Of a DNA stretch of 34,630 bases, positions 6,976 through 14,540 are shown in pieces. Location of the stretch: assembly GCA_029762535.1 (NCBI GenBank), contig JARVGK010000035.1, positions 1-34,630 of the forward strand, written 5' to 3'. The stretch's first letter is position 1, and the number at the start of each line of letters is the position of its first letter. Made by a program: the position numbers and the translations under genes. Source of the DNA: Thermoplasmatota archaeon (lineage in GTDB: Archaea; Thermoplasmatota; Penumbrarchaeia; Penumbrarchaeales; Penumbrarchaeaceae). The notes under the pieces were generated by a model. The model was not told the DNA's origin. It saw only the letters and a list, made by a program, of their open reading frames with translations, and did no database searches.

Positions 6976-7352
6976 TTTCCTAACACCTCGTTTACATATT
7001 TTCTTATCAATTCTATATCTGCAGGTGGGGTGATTCCTCTATCTCTCATCCATTTCCAAAAATCCGGAACAAAATAACCTCTCTTCATTTTAACACTCAT
7101 TATAGTTCTGTTCATTTGTTTTGCAATTGTTTCATTATCAGATGAACTTAAAAGTATTAATAAATCATTCTCTGTCCATTCTTTGATAATTGATTCTCTT
7201 GCACCAATATTTCTTCCAGCTTCTTGAACTTCTTCAACTTCAACATCTTCATAATTATCCTTAAAGAAATTTATTAAAATAAATCTCTGTCCTTCAGACA
7301 TGTAAACTGGAGCTTCCAGATCAATCCAATTATCATGGAATAGTAATTTCAT
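6972..7352 (-). CDS. Myb/SANT-like small protein (first gene of cassette)
   Basis: 126 residues, unrecognised family. It shares with its partner the N-terminal MKLLFHDNWIDLEAPVYMSE pattern and the WTENDLLILL..NETIAKQMNRTIMSVKMKRGxFVPDFWKW block near residues 60-105, which has the aromatic spacing of a Myb/SANT-like helix-turn-helix. It ends shortly after the shared region and lacks the coiled coil, so it looks like the short form of the same protein. A plausible but unproven model is a DNA-binding pair in which one member oligomerises through the coiled coil. An overlapping palindrome (7391-7413) lies 39 bases upstream and could be its own operator. Confidence 0.8.
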   Translation of the reverse strand: MKLLFHDNWIDLEAPVYMSEGQRFILINFFKDNYEDVEVEEVQEAGRNIGARESIIKEWTENDLLILLSSSDNETIAKQMNRTIMSVKMKRGYFVPDFWKWMRDRGITPPADIELIRKYVNEVLGK

Positions 7353-7390
7353 TTTTTCAACCGTCCGTGTTTTTTCTTTTCATGTATTTT

Positions 7391-7413
7391 TTGATATGAA
7401 TATCATATATCAA
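7391..7413. promoter_or_regulatory. Overlapping palindrome upstream of the Myb-like cassette
   Basis: TTGATAT (7391-7397) pairs with ATATCAA (7407-7413); a nested GATAT-ga-ATATC overlaps the left half. It is AT-rich and in the promoter zone of the minus-strand operon starting at 7352, so it may be both TATA region and operator. Confidence 0.5.
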
Positions 7414-7499
7414 TAAGTGATTTGACAATCGAATTCCTCATGGTCAAGTACTTCTTGTATGACATCCATATAAGGGTGAAAGTATGGATGGTATATAAA

Positions 7500-7885
7500 A
7501 ATGTAACATTCATCACATCATCAGGGAGATCCCCATTTGCTCCCCGAAATGGGAGGGCAAAGCTCTCGGTCACAATGAGGGGATCCATTTATAAATCCTG
7601 GAAAACAGACCCGCCCACGGCGGGTCCTGGATCGCCTATTAGCGAGTCTTTTTCCCGGGGGGATCTTCTCATGATCCTCCTCCCCCCAACGAAGTAGGGG
7701 CTCCCTTTCGAAAGTGGGATCTACCCTCTCCCCCGAAGGGGGGGATCTCACCCCTGCCTTATGGCGGGTATTGTTTCCACGGGATCCCACCCCCCCCCAC
7801 ACGATATGGGGGCATATCTTCGAGAGTGGGATCTACCCACTCCCCGAAGGGGGGGATCTCTACTCCGGAAGAAAGGAACATTCCA
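7500..7885. repeat. Partial module copy and palindrome array (copy IV)
   Basis: 7515-7625 repeats parts of the long module: a TTTGC..GCAAAG palindrome, then CCATTTATAAATCCTGG and GACCCGCC-cac-GGCGGGTC near 7593-7611. From 7625 there are GATC-spaced hairpins, with CCCCC-gaa-GGGGG at 7730-7742, CCCC-gaa-GGGG at 7842-7852, and a GAGTCTTTTT block near 7640. It abuts the 3' end of the winged-helix remnant at 7886. The leftmost part (7414-7500) is AT-rich without a convincing gene. Confidence 0.7.
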
Positions 7886-8213
7886 TCAAATATTCACTTT
7901 CCAGATACCTCCGCGATCAGAACCTATTCTCTTTATCATACCGAGTCTTTTCAGGACCTCGATATTGTAATCCACAGCTTTCTTTGAAAGATCGGACCTG
8001 ATCTGGATCTCCCTCTTGCTGATCTTAGGCTCTGTCTTCATCAACATAAGTATGATCTTCTGTTTATCTGAAAGGTTTTCTACCCCCCTTTCTACCCCCC
8101 TTTCTACCCCATTATCGGACCCCTCAACATTCAATTCCACTTCAGTACTCTTCATACTCTTGAACGAAAAAGTGATCCTGTAATGGTCGAGATCCCTTGA
8201 AGATCTCCACGTT
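7886..8213 (-). pseudogene. Second C-terminal remnant of an AlbA_2-type regulator (winged helix)
   Basis: The frame from 8213 reads WRSSRDLDHYRITFSFKSMK and continues into GVERGVERGVENLSDKQK, then a winged helix (ISKREIQIRSDLSKKAVDYNIEVLKRLGMIKRIG..GGIWKVN). The GVERGVERGVE linker, encoded by three tandem 12-base units near 8082-8110, is typical of the junction between the ATP-binding part and the wHTH in AlbA_2 proteins. A stop lies in frame just upstream and no start exists before ATG 8155, so at most an 89-residue wHTH protein could be made. It follows the intact paralogue by about 60 bases on the same strand. Confidence 0.65.
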
Positions 8214-8275
8214 TCGGATCAGATCCGATCCCTTCCGGACCTTCGGGAAATGCCCTAGCATTCGATCCGTTCCAT

Positions 8276-9538
8276 TCAACGTTTGATCCGGTATCTTGTT
8301 GTTGGACCCGATCCGATCTTCTCGATCAGGTTCAAACTCATCAGCTCATCGACGATCCGTAAGACGGTCCCTTTCGAGATCCCCATCCTCCTGGATATCT
8401 CGGAGGAAGAGCTATCGCCATAGGATAGTATCCCGATGAGATCCTTCTGTTCTTCTGAAAGGTTCGTGAGCGTTTTGGTGAACTTGATCGAGGTATAATT
8501 CGGTCGTATATTATAAGAAAAATCCACAAAAGGATGTTTTTCACATTCCTCCCTGATCAGATCGATACCCCTTCCTTGTCTCTCAACGAATCTTGATTGG
8601 AACATCAGCTCATAAAGGATCGGATTGCGAGGGATCGGTATCGGATCTTCGGGTGTCGTTCCGGGAGGGAAGGATCCGGGATTCCTGATCTGCAATCCAT
8701 CTTTGACATACTCAACGAAGACCTCTGATTTGATGGCATAGTTGCGGTGAGTCACAGCATTGACGATCGCTTCCCTGATAGCCTTTATCGGATATTCGGG
8801 CACATCCTTTCTCTCGAATCCGGCCTGGATCGGATAGAATGCCATATCCTTGGCAATGTCCTTTTCAACTTCTTTTATCGTTCTGATGAAGGATCCGGAA
8901 TACCTCTTCCAGGTTCCGTCGATCTTAATGACCCGGATCGAGGCATGAGGAATGATCGTTTCAGGGTCAGGATAGAAAAAAAGGAGCCCTGCCAGGGAAA
9001 GGTATCCATCGGATGTTGTTGCCCCAATTCTATTGAGGTAGGACCCGATATCCGCGATCTGTGTCCGCGAACTGCTATGGAATTCCTCCACCAATGTTTC
9101 GTCAGGTTTCATATCTGTTGGGGTCTTGTCGATCTCATAGAGAAGGTTCTCGGCACCTATTGTGAATATCTCCTGCATGGAAAGAGGTCTTTTCGATGTC
9201 CCGATCCTTATGTATGCGATACCCCCGATCGAACACAGATTCGTAGATTGTGGGATATCCAGGATCAATATATCCTTATCTTCGATCCTAATATGATCGA
9301 AGTTGATCTTGACCGGGGGAGTGATGGAGTTTGCATGGTCGGAGATCTTCAATTTGGAGGTTTCAAGGTTGCACCCTTGGACCATTCCCGTGTCGTCGAC
9401 ACCGATGAGCAATAAACCCCCGAATCCATTGGCGATGGCGCAGATCTCCTCGCCTATATCGGATGTGACCTTGGTCTTGAATTCGATCCTCTCCGATTCC
9501 CCTCCCTTGATGATGTCCAGGAGTTCGTTGAGCTGCAT
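8276..9538 (-). CDS. AlbA_2 (Schlafen-type) ATP-binding transcriptional regulator
   Basis: 420 residues from ATG 9538; a TTG at 9583 would add 15 residues that look poor. Residues 8-125 form the AlbA_2 DNA-binding/Schlafen core (ESERIEFK, EEICAIANGFGGLLLIGVDD, SIGGIAYIRIGTSKRPL). Residues about 230-330 form the HATPase_c_4 part (YPIKAIREAIVNAVTHRNY, IRNPGSFPPG, FVERQGRGIDLI). The last 60 residues are a winged helix (SSSEISRRMGISKGTVLRIVDELMSLNLIEKIG). Family members are regulators or defence-associated proteins, and the role here is unknown. Repeated TGAACGAT/ATCGTTCA boxes lie directly upstream. Two decayed relatives follow downstream. Confidence 0.9.
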   Translation of the reverse strand: MQLNELLDIIKGGESERIEFKTKVTSDIGEEICAIANGFGGLLLIGVDDTGMVQGCNLETSKLKISDHANSITPPVKINFDHIRIEDKDILILDIPQSTNLCSIGGIAYIRIGTSKRPLSMQEIFTIGAENLLYEIDKTPTDMKPDETLVEEFHSSSRTQIADIGSYLNRIGATTSDGYLSLAGLLFFYPDPETIIPHASIRVIKIDGTWKRYSGSFIRTIKEVEKDIAKDMAFYPIQAGFERKDVPEYPIKAIREAIVNAVTHRNYAIKSEVFVEYVKDGLQIRNPGSFPPGTTPEDPIPIPRNPILYELMFQSRFVERQGRGIDLIREECEKHPFVDFSYNIRPNYTSIKFTKTLTNLSEEQKDLIGILSYGDSSSSEISRRMGISKGTVLRIVDELMSLNLIEKIGSGPTTRYRIKR

Positions 9539-9540
9539 AC

Positions 9541-9660
9541 ATCGTTCGGTAATGTTAAACGGGAATTTAAACGTATCGTTCAAAATACGATGAACGATGT
9601 TGAACGATAACCAAATTCCAGCAATAATTATCCTATTTAATGTTCAGTGTAGCCTGAACG
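9541..9660. promoter_or_regulatory. Cluster of ATCGTTCA/TGAACGAT boxes before the AlbA_2 gene
   Basis: The octamer or its complement occurs at 9541 (ATCGTTCG, one mismatch), 9575-9582, 9591-9598 and 9601-9608, with a half-match TGAACG at 9655-9660. Boxes 9575 and 9591 face each other as an inverted repeat. The cluster covers the leader and promoter of the regulator at 9538, as expected of an autoregulatory operator; this is inference. Confidence 0.5.
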
Positions 9661-10075
9661 AGAGAACTGTCAACCTTCGGAAATTCTAGTCTGGTCCTTA
9701 TATACCCCTCGGAAATTCTCGTCTGATTTCAGGAGATCCCATCCGATCTCTATTTCCGAAATAAGCGTCACATGATCCCCCCAATGGATCGATTTTTCTT
9801 TCCCACCTGGGATCGCTTGGCCACCCCACAATGAAGTACTTCGTGGAGTGCGATCGATCCCCCCCTTACGACGGAGGGAGCACCTTATGAATTGAAAGGA
9901 CCATACTGATTTGGGGTCCTGATAGATCCCGAATAGGCTCCGAAGGGTGACGCTAGGAACGATCCACCGATCACCTACGATATGGAGGATCCGTATATTG
10001 ATCTCACAGGTGCTCCGATAATATCGATAGGCTGTCCAATTATATTACTGAATTTGGAATTAGAATCAATAAAAG
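9609..10075. repeat. Gene-free gap: direct repeat, palindrome array (copy V)
   Basis: Two copies of TCGGAAATTCT(A/C)GTCTG at 9677-9693 and 9709-9725 flank a TATA-like CTTATATACC. At 9809-9862 is a member of a second palindrome subfamily (GGGATCGC..CCACCCCACA..CTTCGTGGAG). A GGAG/CTCC-type hairpin run follows to about 9890. No ORF with coding character seen. Confidence 0.55.
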
Positions 10076-10113
10076 ACTTACTATTATGGTATTTAAATCC
10101 AATTACAGTAAGT
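10076..10113 (+). promoter_or_regulatory. Promoter of the first AAA_14 gene, TATA bracketed by an inverted repeat
   Basis: TATTTAAATCC at 10090-10100 is a good archaeal BRE/TATA-like site about 45 bases before ATG 10144. ACTTACT (10076-10082) and AGTAAGT (10107-10113) bracket it, a layout that suits a repressor blocking TBP. Confidence 0.5.
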
Positions 10114-10143
10114 TATATGTAATATCACGATCATTTGCCCGGC

Positions 10144-11379
10144 ATGTACGTTGAAAGGGACCTCGAAGGGTATTTCGAGAGGATCAAAGGCCTTTACAAT
10201 ACGATAGCGATCGCAGGACCCAGACAATCCGGTAAGACGACCTTTCTGAAGAACAGGATGAACAGCAGGAACTCCTATCTTCTTATGGACGACATCGATA
10301 TCAGGTCGCTGTTCGAGACCGATGTAAAAGGATTCGAGAACAGATATCTGAAAGGGAACGACGTCACGATCCTCGACGAGGTTCAGGTTTGCAAGGATGC
10401 GGGGATCAATCTGAAATACCTCAACGACACCGGCAACAGGACCTGGATCACTTCCTCATCGGAGACCCTTCTCGGAAAGGAGGTCCTATCCTTCCTCGTG
10501 GGAAGGGTATCGATCCTGAGACTGTATCCTTTTTCGGTCTCGGAGATCATGAGGGCGAGGCAGTATCATTCCCCGAACGATGTCCAGATCCTCCGTTCCA
10601 TAAGGGAGATGGTCTCCTTCGGAGGGTATCCGAGAGTTGTCCTGGAGGAGGATCCCCTCCTCAAGGAGGTCCTGCTGAGGGACCTCCACGAGACACTCGT
10701 CCTCAGGGATGTCGCCAGGGTGTTCAACATCAGGGACTTGGGAGCACTTGAGAGGAGCGCGCTCTATCTGGCGAACATGTACACGGGGCAGCTTTCGATG
10801 GACAAGATGTCAAGGAATGTCGCGATATCATACAAGACCCTGAAGGAATATCTATCCGCAATGGAGAAGAGCTACCTCATCAGGTTGGTTACCCCGTTCT
10901 TCACGAATCCCAACAAGGAATTGACCAAACTTCCCAAGGTATATTTCATAGACAACGGAATGAGGAACATAATCTCGGGGAACGTCGGGATGCAATTGGA
11001 CGGACCCTCGTTCGAGAACCTCATTTTCACGGAACTGATAAAACTGGGTCACAAACCGAAATACTGGCAGAAGAAGACGGGGACGGAGGTGGATTTCGTC
11101 GTTCGTGTGGGGAACGAAACGATGCCGATCGAGGTGAAATTGAACAGCGTGGAGCTGAAGATCGAATCGGGTATGAGGTCATTCATCGAACAGTATTCTC
11201 CGAAAAGAGCTTATATCGTCAACTCCGCAGGCAAGAGGGGCGAGATCGAGGTGAATGATACAAAGGTATCTTTTATCGACATCATGAAATTAAAAACTGT
11301 CTTCAAGTATATGGGATGGAACACGCCGGATGAAAAAGATGAGGGATCATCTTTTCAGGAAGAATATGACATTAGATAA
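10144..11379 (+). CDS. AAA_14/DUF4143 ATPase, first copy
   Basis: 411 residues from ATG 10144; a TTG three codons earlier is the alternative start. The N-terminal P-loop domain has Walker A GPRQSGKTT (about residues 25-33) and Walker B VTILDEVQ (about 78-85), followed by the SSSETLL sensor region and the LYPFSVSEIM box typical of AAA_14. The C-terminal DUF4143 part has KVYFIDNGMRN, then a PD-(D/E)xK-like core (GTEVDFVV...MPIEVKLN). Such proteins are common and often multicopy in archaea, and their role is not established. It is single-gene, convergent with the VapBC operon, and only remotely like the second copy at 12999. Confidence 0.92.
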   Translation: MYVERDLEGYFERIKGLYNTIAIAGPRQSGKTTFLKNRMNSRNSYLLMDDIDIRSLFETDVKGFENRYLKGNDVTILDEVQVCKDAGINLKYLNDTGNRTWITSSSETLLGKEVLSFLVGRVSILRLYPFSVSEIMRARQYHSPNDVQILRSIREMVSFGGYPRVVLEEDPLLKEVLLRDLHETLVLRDVARVFNIRDLGALERSALYLANMYTGQLSMDKMSRNVAISYKTLKEYLSAMEKSYLIRLVTPFFTNPNKELTKLPKVYFIDNGMRNIISGNVGMQLDGPSFENLIFTELIKLGHKPKYWQKKTGTEVDFVVRVGNETMPIEVKLNSVELKIESGMRSFIEQYSPKRAYIVNSAGKRGEIEVNDTKVSFIDIMKLKTVFKYMGWNTPDEKDEGSSFQEEYDIR

Positions 11380-11521
11380 GGACGGTCCATTTGTCATTAA
11401 ACTTTAATGGAACAGCAGAGAAAGATGGTCCATAACGAAGGTCAAGGAGATCTCCGAATACTCGGGATCTTCGTACCAGTATCACTGAATAATGATGTTG
11501 GGTCTGCGTGAGATGCTCCGT

Positions 11522-12019
11522 TCACCTCTCGAACTTCTTCCTCAAAGTATCCAGGTCCTTGGACGTGATGACCTCGAACCGCTCCTTTCTGGCAGCCTCG
11601 CACATCTCACGGTCGTCGGATACCAGAAGGACATCCTCGCGGACCAGTCTCATCGTATCTCTCAATTCCATCAATGAACCGAGATGGATCGCATCGAGAG
11701 TCCTGGTCCCGTGCTCCATTATGACCTCGATGGCCTTTCCCATCGTATCCTCACTTACAGGCCTTATCATAATACGCTCGGAGTCCCTGGCTATTGCGGC
11801 CAATGCTATCGATACGTCCTTCTTCGAGAGCATTCTACCCTTCTGTGCTCTCTTCAAGACACTGAACAGTTCCACCATGGTGATCGAGGATGTGACAACG
11901 ATATTGCCTTCGGATATCGCTTCATCCATCAGATAGTCCGCGAGATCCGTCCCCTCCTCGGTCTTGTATCGCTTGACCAGGACCGAGGTATCGATGTAGA
12001 AATAGACCATGGGGGTCAT
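11522..12019 (-). CDS. vapC: PIN-domain toxin VapC, first pair
   Basis: 165 residues. The PIN fold is clear: YIDTSVLVKRY with the first Asp, SSITMVELFSVLKRA with the conserved Glu, TLDAIHLGSLM with the third acidic residue, and VLLVSDDREMCEAA with the last Asp. VapC toxins are Mg2+-dependent RNases that cut tRNA, rRNA or mRNA. The ATG overlaps the antitoxin stop by four bases, so translation is probably coupled; ATG 12010 is an alternative start. It is slightly longer than typical VapC (about 130-140), with an extended C-terminus. Confidence 0.92.
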   Translation of the reverse strand: MTPMVYFYIDTSVLVKRYKTEEGTDLADYLMDEAISEGNIVVTSSITMVELFSVLKRAQKGRMLSKKDVSIALAAIARDSERIMIRPVSEDTMGKAIEVIMEHGTRTLDAIHLGSLMELRDTMRLVREDVLLVSDDREMCEAARKERFEVITSKDLDTLRKKFER

Positions 12020-12249
12020 TCCTCGTTCCTTATCTCATCGAGGATCCCGCTGAGCTTTTTACTCCCCATTTTACTGTCGAGTCTCTTCCTGGCCTCTTTC
12101 ACATCCCTGATCTCGTCCCTGTACTTGTATGCCAGGTCCCGTATGGCATCCCTCAATGCCTCGCTCTTGCTCTTGTACAGACCGGCGGCGACAAGGAGCT
12201 TTAGCTCCTCGTTCATCTCCTTTGGTATGTCGGTGCTCACGATGGACAT
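12016..12249 (-). CDS. vapB: VapB-type antitoxin, ribbon-helix-helix-like, first pair
   Basis: 77 residues. The N-terminal STDIPKEMNEELKLLVAAGL followed by YKSKSEALRDAIRDL is the strand-helix-helix pattern of ribbon-helix-helix antitoxins, and the charged C-terminal part probably wraps the toxin. It is the first gene of the operon and would repress it. A TATA-like AT run at about 12274-12288 on the minus strand is about 30 bases upstream, consistent with a leaderless or nearly leaderless transcript. Confidence 0.88.
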   Translation of the reverse strand: MSIVSTDIPKEMNEELKLLVAAGLYKSKSEALRDAIRDLAYKYRDEIRDVKEARKRLDSKMGSKKLSGILDEIRNEE

Positions 12250-12304
12250 TTTAATTACCCGCTAATAACATATGATTAAAAATATTTATCATTATCGGTA
12301 ACAG

Positions 12305-12830
12305 GAACATGGGATCCCATCTCCCAACGTCGGCACATAGGTGCCGTTGTTTGGAGATCGATAGTTTCTTGATCGATGAGGATCCGCCCCTGAATCCGGA
12401 TATACACCTACTCTACCCCATCCACCACCGGATCCCCCCATGCTGGCATGCTAAACGGAGTGCTATCGATCCCCCCCATCCCACCTCTACGATTTGGGGG
12501 ATCCTTTTCGAGAGTGGGAAGACCCTTCTCCCCCAAAGGGGGATCTCTCCCCTGCCTCATGGAGGGTATTCTCGCCGCGGGGATCCCCCCCCTCCTCAAC
12601 GAAGGGGGGGATCCTCTTCGAAAGGGGGATAACCTTTCTACACTGAAGGGGGCTTGTCTTTGAGAGGTGGAAGAAATCCTAACTAAAGGGGGGATCCGTC
12701 ACTTGATCCACCCCTATCCCACCCCCTTCCGCGCCAGGATCCCCCCAAAACCGGACAACGATTTTACCCCCCTCCATGAATGATGGGGGGCACTTTAAAG
12801 GAGGAGGGGCAATATCTGGATTCCATGATA
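12305..12830. repeat. Dispersed palindrome array (copy VI), largest
   Basis: From about 12420 to 12800 there are many C-run/G-run palindromes spaced by GATC: CCCCC-aaa-GGGGG near 12531-12543, CCTCCCC..GGGGGGATCC near 12590-12612, ACCCCCCTCCATGAATGATGG near 12770-12788, and a weak member of the second subfamily near 12430-12475. No gene is supported between 12250 and 12998. The end of the gap (12840-12998) is AT-richer and holds the promoter of the second AAA_14 gene. Confidence 0.65.
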
Positions 12831-12928
12831 CTCTATTCATCGATTCCAAAGCGTACCCCAAAGGAGGCGAGAGGGTGCATCTCACGAAGAGGATAGAGTC
12901 GATAAAGCATTGGATATATTTTACTAAC

Positions 12929-12976
12929 CGCATAGATTTGACAATAATATGCGTTTATGAACAGATAAATTTTATA
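12929..12976 (+). promoter_or_regulatory. Promoter of the second AAA_14 gene with upstream inverted repeat
   Basis: AATTTTATAC at 12968-12976 is about 25 bases before ATG 12999, fitting leaderless transcription. CGCATA (12929-12934) and TATGCG (12948-12953) form an inverted repeat just upstream, a possible operator. Confidence 0.45.
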
Positions 12977-12998
12977 CAAAGAATGCCGTTATCCTACC

Positions 12999-14264
12999 AT
13001 GAACCTGAGAGAGATCATCCTGGACCAACAGAAGGAACTCGAGGACATCGAAAAACAGGAAACGCTTATCGAGCGTGAGAACCTTCGGTTGGCCAAGGGA
13101 TACATAGAACACCCCAACCTCCTGGTCGTCATGGGGATCAGGCGTTGCGGAAAGTCCGTCTTCTCATATCAGATCTCCAAAGGGGAAAGGGCGGGATACT
13201 TCAATTTCGATGATGAGCGCCTGATAGGCATGGATCATTCGGACCTCAACGTGGTCCTCAAAACCCTCTACATGATACACGGTGATCTGGATATGATAGT
13301 TCTGGATGAGATCCAGAACATAGAGGGATGGGAGATCTTCGCGAACCGCCTGAGAAGGACGAAACGAGTCGTGATAACGGGCAGCAATTCAAATATGCTC
13401 GAAGGAGACCTATCCACAAAACTGACCGGACGATATCTGGACATCACTTTGTTCCCTTTCTCCTTCAGGGAATATCTGAACAGCAGAGGGATGGTATTGA
13501 GAGACGATCTCGATACAAAGGACCAGGGAGAGGTAATGAAGATGCTTCTCGGATATATGGAGCAGGGGGGGTTTCCAGAGGTTAAGAAGATCGGGCGGGC
13601 GATCATTCCCCTGATATTCAATAACATCCTTTCCAGAGATATAATCTCGAAGAACAACATCAGGAAAAGGGAGAGTTTCATAAGACTTGCCAAATATCTT
13701 ATTTCGAACCATTCCACGGAGATAACCTATCGCAGCCTGAGCCGTATCATAGGTGTGGACCGGATCCAGACCGTTTCGAGATGGATCGAATACCTGCAAG
13801 AGGCGTACCTTGTATTTACCCTAGAACGATTCAATTTTAAACTCAAGGAACAGTTCAGAGCACCGAAGAAGGTGTACTGTGTGGATAGCGGAATTATAAA
13901 TTCCGTCGCTTTCAGGTCAGGACCTGACGAGGGAAGGTTGATGGAGAATCTAGTGGCCATTCAGTTGCAGCGATACAAGACATCTGACCGGGATATTGAG
14001 GTTTATTATTGGAAAGACCATGAACAGCGGGAGGTGGATTTCGTCCTGAAACGCGGTACATCCGTGGAAAAGCTGATCCAGGTCACCTATGCGGAGATAA
14101 GAGATGATATCAGGGACAGGGAGCTGATATCTCTGTGCATCGCTTCAGAGCTGCTGAGATGTGACGATCTAACAGTGATAACATGGACCTATGAAGGATA
14201 CGAGGTCATGAATGAAAAGCGGATAACTTTCAAACCTCTATGGAAATTTCTATTGGAACGATAG
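12999..14264 (+). CDS. AAA_14/DUF4143 ATPase, second copy
   Basis: 421 residues. After a 40-residue helical lead (EIILDQQKELEDIEKQE) comes Walker A GIRRCGKS (near residues 46-53), Walker B MIVLDEIQN (near 97-105), the VITGSNSNML sensor and FPFSFREYL box, then MEQGGFPEV. The C-terminal DUF4143 part reads KVYCVDSGIIN, YYWKDHEQREVDFVLK and EKLIQVTYA, the form of the nuclease-like fold that lacks the usual Lys. It is about the same length as the first copy but of a different subfamily. It is monocistronic, and the next gene starts 276 bases later. Confidence 0.92.
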   Translation: MNLREIILDQQKELEDIEKQETLIERENLRLAKGYIEHPNLLVVMGIRRCGKSVFSYQISKGERAGYFNFDDERLIGMDHSDLNVVLKTLYMIHGDLDMIVLDEIQNIEGWEIFANRLRRTKRVVITGSNSNMLEGDLSTKLTGRYLDITLFPFSFREYLNSRGMVLRDDLDTKDQGEVMKMLLGYMEQGGFPEVKKIGRAIIPLIFNNILSRDIISKNNIRKRESFIRLAKYLISNHSTEITYRSLSRIIGVDRIQTVSRWIEYLQEAYLVFTLERFNFKLKEQFRAPKKVYCVDSGIINSVAFRSGPDEGRLMENLVAIQLQRYKTSDRDIEVYYWKDHEQREVDFVLKRGTSVEKLIQVTYAEIRDDIRDRELISLCIASELLRCDDLTVITWTYEGYEVMNEKRITFKPLWKFLLER

Positions 14265-14283
14265 TTGAATACGAAACTATATT

Positions 14284-14396
14284 GGGATCGCCGGGCCACC
14301 CCCATAATGAATTACTCCCGTGGAACACTAAGATTCCCCCTGGGATCGTCGGATTACCCCCCACGCTGAGTTACTTCGTGGAGTATTGATATTCTT
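14284..14396. repeat. Two tandem members of the second palindrome subfamily (copy VII)
   Basis: Two units of about 55 bases, at 14284-14340 and 14342-14396, each start GGGATCG(C/T)C, run into a C-tract, then ATTACTCCCGTGG or GTTACTTCGTGG and end in ATTC. They match the units at 9809 and 15920. The stem CCACG/CGTGG is clear in the second unit. Confidence 0.65.
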
Positions 14397-14540
14397 CCCA
14401 CTTTTTTGAGCCACAAAATAGTTTCAGCAACCTCTCCAAGAAATCATATGATAAAGCAATGTTCATATTGGCTTCCAATAATAAATGGAATAAACATAAT
14501 CTCGTCAAGATATGCTTGATCCAGATAAGGTGGATATGGA

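Noticed and set aside
7720..7870. Impression of a CRISPR array in the GATC-spaced repeats
   Set aside because: Units vary in length and sequence, the 'spacers' are themselves repeats, and no cas gene is nearby.
9539..9583. TTG start of the AlbA_2 protein
   Set aside because: It lies within the TGAACGAT box cluster; ATG 9538 gives the usual AlbA_2 N-terminus.
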